Assembly (NCBI GenBank): GCA_964020085.1
Contig: OZ026607.1
Coordinates: 6,215,279 to 6,279,278 of the forward strand
Reading direction: 5' to 3'
DNA length: 64,000 nucleotides
Source of the DNA: Micromussa lordhowensis
Taxonomy: Eukaryota; Cnidaria; Anthozoa; Scleractinia; Lobophylliidae
Shown: one piece after another, positions 59,301 through 64,000 of the stretch
Layout: the number at the start of each line of letters is the position of its first letter
Position numbering within the stretch: position 1 is the stretch's first letter
Made by a program: the position numbers and the translations under genes
Notes under the pieces: model-generated
Databases searched by the model: none
What the model was told of the DNA's origin: nothing
The model's input: the letters and a program-made list of their open reading frames with translations, nothing else

Positions 59301-61042
59301 TTTGTTAGTTTTACAAACAAAACTTGTTAAATTCCTTGATGGACGATTTGCTTTTATTTCCCCGCATTGGCTTTTATCCAACTTATTGCTAAGGTTAACA
59401 TTTCTATTTTCGAAGATAAATTTCTTGAAAATTTCCGATTTCAGCCTTACAACGAGCCAAGCCGTTTTTTATTTTGACAGTAGTTACTCTGGCAGCCAGT
59501 AGTGATACATATATGTAACAAGTAATAGCTACAAACAATAGCCTTTTGTAAATCTATGTAAATATTCAACTTAGTTTTTCTAAATTGTAGTTTTATTTCA
59601 GTAATGTTTAAGGCTAATATTGATACAGGAAAATTACAATAAACGAGCACTGTTATTAACAAAAGAATATGAAGCACGGTGTACTAGGCAAGTTTGTCAC
59701 CTGTTCTAAAGGAATTATCGTTTCGTTTCGGAAATCAGCTTTTCTTTTATCAAAACTGAGTACCAAGACGACGAAACGTGACCATTGAAAGAGCTTAACA
59801 TAAAACGAAAGCGAAGGTTGTCTAATTATATTTACATTTCAAGCTCATGCGATAATTATTGGAGAAATATTGGAATCGGAATATTGGTTAAATATCATTC
59901 ATTGTTATTAAGGTGATATTTCCAACTACTCTTCCGAGATAGTCCAAATCTTCTGAACAGCTTAGCTTTCTGTTGAGAACTTGATTTAAGAAGGTTTAAT
60001 AATGAAATTGTTGAATCCAAAATTGAGAGCTGTAACAAGTTTGAAAAGTCCTATTATTGCACCTCAAATTATAACTGCCAATATCTGGCGGTACTTGTAG
60101 AGACTGAAAAACAGCGCATGGCCCATTAACACTTATTTGGGGTAGGCATCTTGATATTTACTTCGTTTTTAAACGCAGAGAAATATTTTAAAAATCTTTA
60201 TTTAAAACACATTTAGACCAGTTAGCAGTTTTAATAAAACAATTAGATTATTTGCTCTCGACTTCTGTGAGGTAAGAATTAATGACGCCGACGTTTTCTC
60301 ATTTTTCCAACGTTTCAGTGGAAGCAATTTAGAGACGTTACTGAATAATGTAGTTTCTTTAAAAAACCAAAGAAGGTCATTTTCCGTTACTTGAAATAAA
60401 GAACTTTAAATTGTTTAAAATACTGATGAGGGTTAACAAACGACCGCTAATTCAAATGACAATTCATTCAGCGCCAATTTTGCTATAGCGTGAAATTTAA
60501 ACTATACATTAAGAAATAATCTCAGTGTCAATTTATGAGCCATGTCTTTATAAAATAAGGCTTTTTCCCTTTTTTTCTAAAATTTAAAAGGAACATTTAG
60601 AAAATTTCTCCGGATAATTTGATAGGTTCCTGAATAAAAATAAAAGAAGAACATTTGACATTTCCTCGACTTGAACCTGAGTTAAAGAACATTAAATTGT
60701 TTAAAATACCTGATGGGCATGTATGCAGACCTAACTTTACTCTAGACAAATGCAGCTGCGCATGCGCTGTTTTCATGTTCAATACGTGCAGGTACGTCTT
60801 GACAACTGAAAACTGAGCTTTAATAATGCTTTTTCCAATAATGTGATGTTCAATAGCTACAAAATATTGGGCGGCTCTTACAGCGCACAAAGCATCAGAT
60901 CAATTTCATGTCTTTGTAAGTTTTACAAACAAAACTTGTTAAATTCCTTGATGGACCATTTGTTTTTATTTCCCCGAATTGGTTTTCAGCCAACTTATTG
61001 CTAAGGTTAACGTTTCTATTTTCGAAGATAAATTTCTTGAAA
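56375..61042. repeat. R array 3
   Basis: One full 2,565-bp unit (56375-58939) and 2,103 bp of a second (58940-61042), interrupted at the same base as array 2 by the second TIR insert. Confidence 0.9.
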
Positions 61043-61214
61043 CATCACGAGCCAGAGAGAACCGGAAGTTCAAAAATTCGTTCAGTCTGGTTGCTACGGA
61101 GTGACGTCATAAGTCGGTCTTGTAGCTATCATCGAGCTTGATTTGCGGTTTTATACCGCCGAGTTCGGCAATTAGTTTATCAACAGTATTGCATAAAGTC
61201 ATGTGGAGAGAGGC

Positions 61215-61743
61215 ATGTTTATTTTGAGGGGCTGGATTACTAGGTTGACGTTTTATGAGGTTGGATTTAATTTAACGCTGGGAAAAGTGCCTTCATTCAG
61301 AAGTGTAGGTATTCGACGAGCTGAGATCGTCGAATGTCCAACGAACGATTCGAGTGATTGGTTCCTCAATTCTAAGATATCCGGCGCTTTGGCGCGTTTT
61401 ATGGCGACCAGCCCGTTAGTTGCAAGCTTTCCTGGTGAATTTAGCACGGTTTCACTCGATGGCGCGCGTTTGGATCGAGGTGTTTACAAAGATGTTGTTC
61501 CTACTGCCTTTTCATTCGGTGTTGTTTCCGCCATTCTGCCCGAAACCAGACGAAGGAGACGCGTACAGCTGGTTGGTTGACGCGATTAATAGCCTAAAGA
61601 TAGAGTCAATACCAGAGACCAGCGAGAGCAGCGATCGCAAAGACGAAACGACACCCCAAACGTGTGCGGATAGCACTACAAATAGCTTCAGTGATATTAC
61701 CTTAAGGTTACAAAATATCCAAGAGGAAAACCGTATAAACTGA
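61215..61743 (+). CDS. Overlapping ORF pair, second copy
   Basis: Same two frames as at 44112-44640: ATG at 61215 with stop at 61578-61580, and the second frame open 61420-61743. No difference from the first copy was noticed. That shows recent copying but says nothing about selection. Confidence 0.35.
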
Positions 61744-63157
61744 AGACTGAGGTTGTTGCTGTATGCCTTAGTTTTTCTGGGATATAAAACATGATTTACC
61801 GGTGTTTATTTTTGTGACGTTCATAGACGGTTAATAGGGAAATGTTATATATCCTTTCTGGTTCAACCACGTTGAAGTCCTGGCATCACTGTATGCCTGA
61901 GTATTTCTGGGATATATAACATGATTTACCAGTGTTTTTTCGACGTTCATAGACGTTTAATATACAAATGTTATATATCCTTTCTGGTTCATCCAGGTTG
62001 AAGTCCTGGCATCACTGTATGCCTGAGTATTTCTGGGATATATAACATGATTTACCAGTGTTTTTTCGACGTTCATAGACGGTTAATAGACAAATGTTAT
62101 ATATCCTTTCTGGTTCATCCAGGTTGAAGTCCTGGCATCACTGTATGCCTGAGTATTTCTGGGATATATAACATGATTTACCAGTGTTTTTTCGACGTTC
62201 ATAGACGGTTAATAGACAAATGTTATATATCCTTTCTTGTTCATCCAGGTTGAAGTCCTGGCATCACTGTATGCCTGAGTATTTCTGGGATATATAACAT
62301 GATTTACCAGTGTTTTTTCGACGTTCATAGACGGTTAATAGACAAATGTTATATATCCTTTCTGGTTCATCCAGGTTGAAGTCCTGGCATCACTGTATGC
62401 CTGAGTATTTCTGGGATATATAACATGATTTACCAGTGTTTTTTCGACGTTCATAGACGTTTAATAGACAAATGTTATATATCCTTTCTGGTTCATCCAG
62501 GTTGAAGTCCTGGCATCACTGTATGCCTGAGTATTTCTGGGATATATAACATGATTTACCAGTGTTTTTTCGACGTTCATAGACGGTTAATAGACAAATG
62601 TTATATATCCTTTCTGGTTCATCCAGGTTGAAGTCCTGGCATCACTGTATGCCTGAGTATTTCTGGGATATATAACATGATTTACCAGTGTTTTTTCGAC
62701 GTTCATAGACGGTTAATAGACAAATGTTATATATCCTTTCTGGTTCATCCAGGTTGAAGTCCTGGCATCACTGTATGCCTGAGTATTTCTGGGATATATA
62801 ACATGATTTACCAGTGTTTTTTCGACGTTCATAGACGGTTAATAGACAAATGTTATATATCCTTTCTGGTTCATCCAGGTTGAAGTCCTGGCATCACTGT
62901 ATGCCTGAGTATTTCTGGGATATATAACATGATTTACCAGTGTTTTTTTTTCGACGTTCATAGACGGTTAATATACAAATGTTATATATCCTTTCTGGTT
63001 CATCCAGGTTGAAGTCCTGGCATCATCTGTATGCCTGAGTATTTCTGGGATATATAACATGATTTACCAGTGTTTTTTTTCGACGTTCATAGACGGTTAA
63101 TATACAAATGTTATATATCCTTTCTGGTTCATCCAGGTTGAAGTCCTGGCATCTCTG
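61744..63157. repeat. 126-bp satellite, second copy of the array
   Basis: Eleven monomers starting at 61764, matching the first array in copy number and in the position of variant monomers, so the array was duplicated as a block. Confidence 0.9.
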
Positions 63158-64000
63158 CATCCTCTTTCCCCCAAAAAGTTGATAATAAAATGAGTTCACT
63201 TTTCTTTTTGACGAGAATATTTTCTGATGAGAATATCGAGGCTGTAGTCTTAAGAATATTTCAGGAATAAACCCGAGTCTGAGATTATGAAAAGATTATA
63301 TTTTTTGTGTAAATTTTGTAAAGAAAAGAAGAAAAAACATGTCGAATGGACTATGTAGTCCATATTTTTTTTATTTTCTGTCCCTGTTCTTCACCCGGAT
63401 GTTGCGTGTGCAATAAGGTCGCATGCATGTGAAAAGAAGCATTTACGCTCGAGTCACTCAGAGGCAGGGCGCCCCGGCTGGGTGAAGTTGTTTCAGTACA
63501 CTCCTCCCGGGTGCATATGGATAAACGCGACCAGCAGTTCACGGTAACAGGAAATTACTTTACATATTAAAGTACTCGTACAATACCCTAATTTGATTCA
63601 TCTTGTAGTCAAGGGTCTGACCGAAATCACCCTTCGAGCAGAGTCTCTGTGAACGCTTTTTTGAGCTGATAGGAGACGGTACAAAGCATATGTACCGTAA
63701 GAAAAGGCTCTGCTTGCAGGGTGGACCGAAATAAACATGCTATTTTACAGTATACTGCTCAGATGATGGGTTTTCCGGAATCGCTTAACTAATATTTCTA
63801 AAGAAAGATAGAATACTCGAGAGGTTTGAAAAAAGTCTGTGATAATTTTTGTGATTATTTCTGACTGGCCCCGTCCATAAAATTAACCGATTTTCAAAGT
63901 GTCGGTACATATTTTCGAGTTCGACTACTAGAATAATCAAATTATCTTTGGAATCACTAGGCGTTTACGAACCGAAACATATATTCAGAGATACACTGGC

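Larger units (their letters stand above)
50752..64000. repeat. Segmental duplication, second copy (continues past the window)
   Basis: Second copy of the 17.1-kb unit, from the shared part of the LINE 3' end to the window edge inside the second TIR insert. Confidence 0.9.
61043..64000. mobile_element. TIR element, second copy (truncated by the window end)
   Basis: Same insert as 43940-47584 at an offset of 17,103 bp, starting CATCACGAGCC at 61043. It reaches into the direct duplication near 63941. Its right end, expected near 64687, is not in the window. Because it occupies the same R-unit position, it was inserted before the 17.1-kb duplication. Confidence 0.85.

Noticed and set aside
23916..60890. 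Recurring frames of 93 and 97 codons (minus) and 68 codons (plus) in every R unit
   Set aside because: They repeat only because the R unit repeats. They have no domain, signal peptide or splice context, and diverged R copies outside the arrays do not keep them open at full length.

Overview
The window looks like nuclear DNA of a cnidarian, most likely a stony coral or sea anemone. This is inferred from AT-rich intergenic DNA, short GT-AG introns, secreted small-protein genes (one resembling the apextrin C-terminal fold), tRNA-derived SINEs and many foldback elements. There is no bacterial, operon or CRISPR signal. Real genes are few; most of the window is repeat.

Left part, 1-13,700: the last exon of an unidentified gene (111-197, +); an intron-less PP2C-like gene (533-2161, +) whose protein has lost two key active-site positions and is probably a pseudophosphatase; a long non-coding stretch with several foldback MITEs; a three-exon minus-strand gene (7623-9023) for a small secreted cysteine-containing protein, sitting between the arms of an imperfect inverted duplication; a tentative two-exon small gene (12409-12759, +); and three inverted-repeat elements (11724-12197, 12984-13350, 13503-13690).

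Right part, 14,760-64,000: a recently amplified locus. The core gene is a three-exon minus-strand gene for a 91-101 residue secreted prepropeptide with no cysteine in its predicted mature part. Its exons 2 and 3 are duplicated modules ending in Gly-Arg-Arg or Asp-Arg-Arg. It occurs three times (18307-19446, 34073-35242, 51162-52345). Copies 2 and 3 lie in a 17.1-kb direct tandem duplication and encode the same peptides; copy 1 is older and has a different last peptide. Each copy is bounded on its low-coordinate side by the 3' end of a LINE. Between the genes lie arrays of a ~1.6-kb repeat (here called R). In the arrays it is reorganised into a 2,565-bp higher-order unit whose junction shows the 5-nt microhomology AATAA.

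Inside one array unit of copies 2 and 3 sits a 3,645-bp inserted segment (43940-47584; again from 61043 to the window end) with near-perfect terminal inverted repeats. It carries a CpG-rich promoter-like segment, two overlapping unrecognised ORFs, eleven copies of a 126-bp satellite and a perfect 21-bp hairpin. The most noteworthy content is the modular peptide-precursor family and the way repeats, LINE ends and tandem duplication appear to have multiplied and diversified it.
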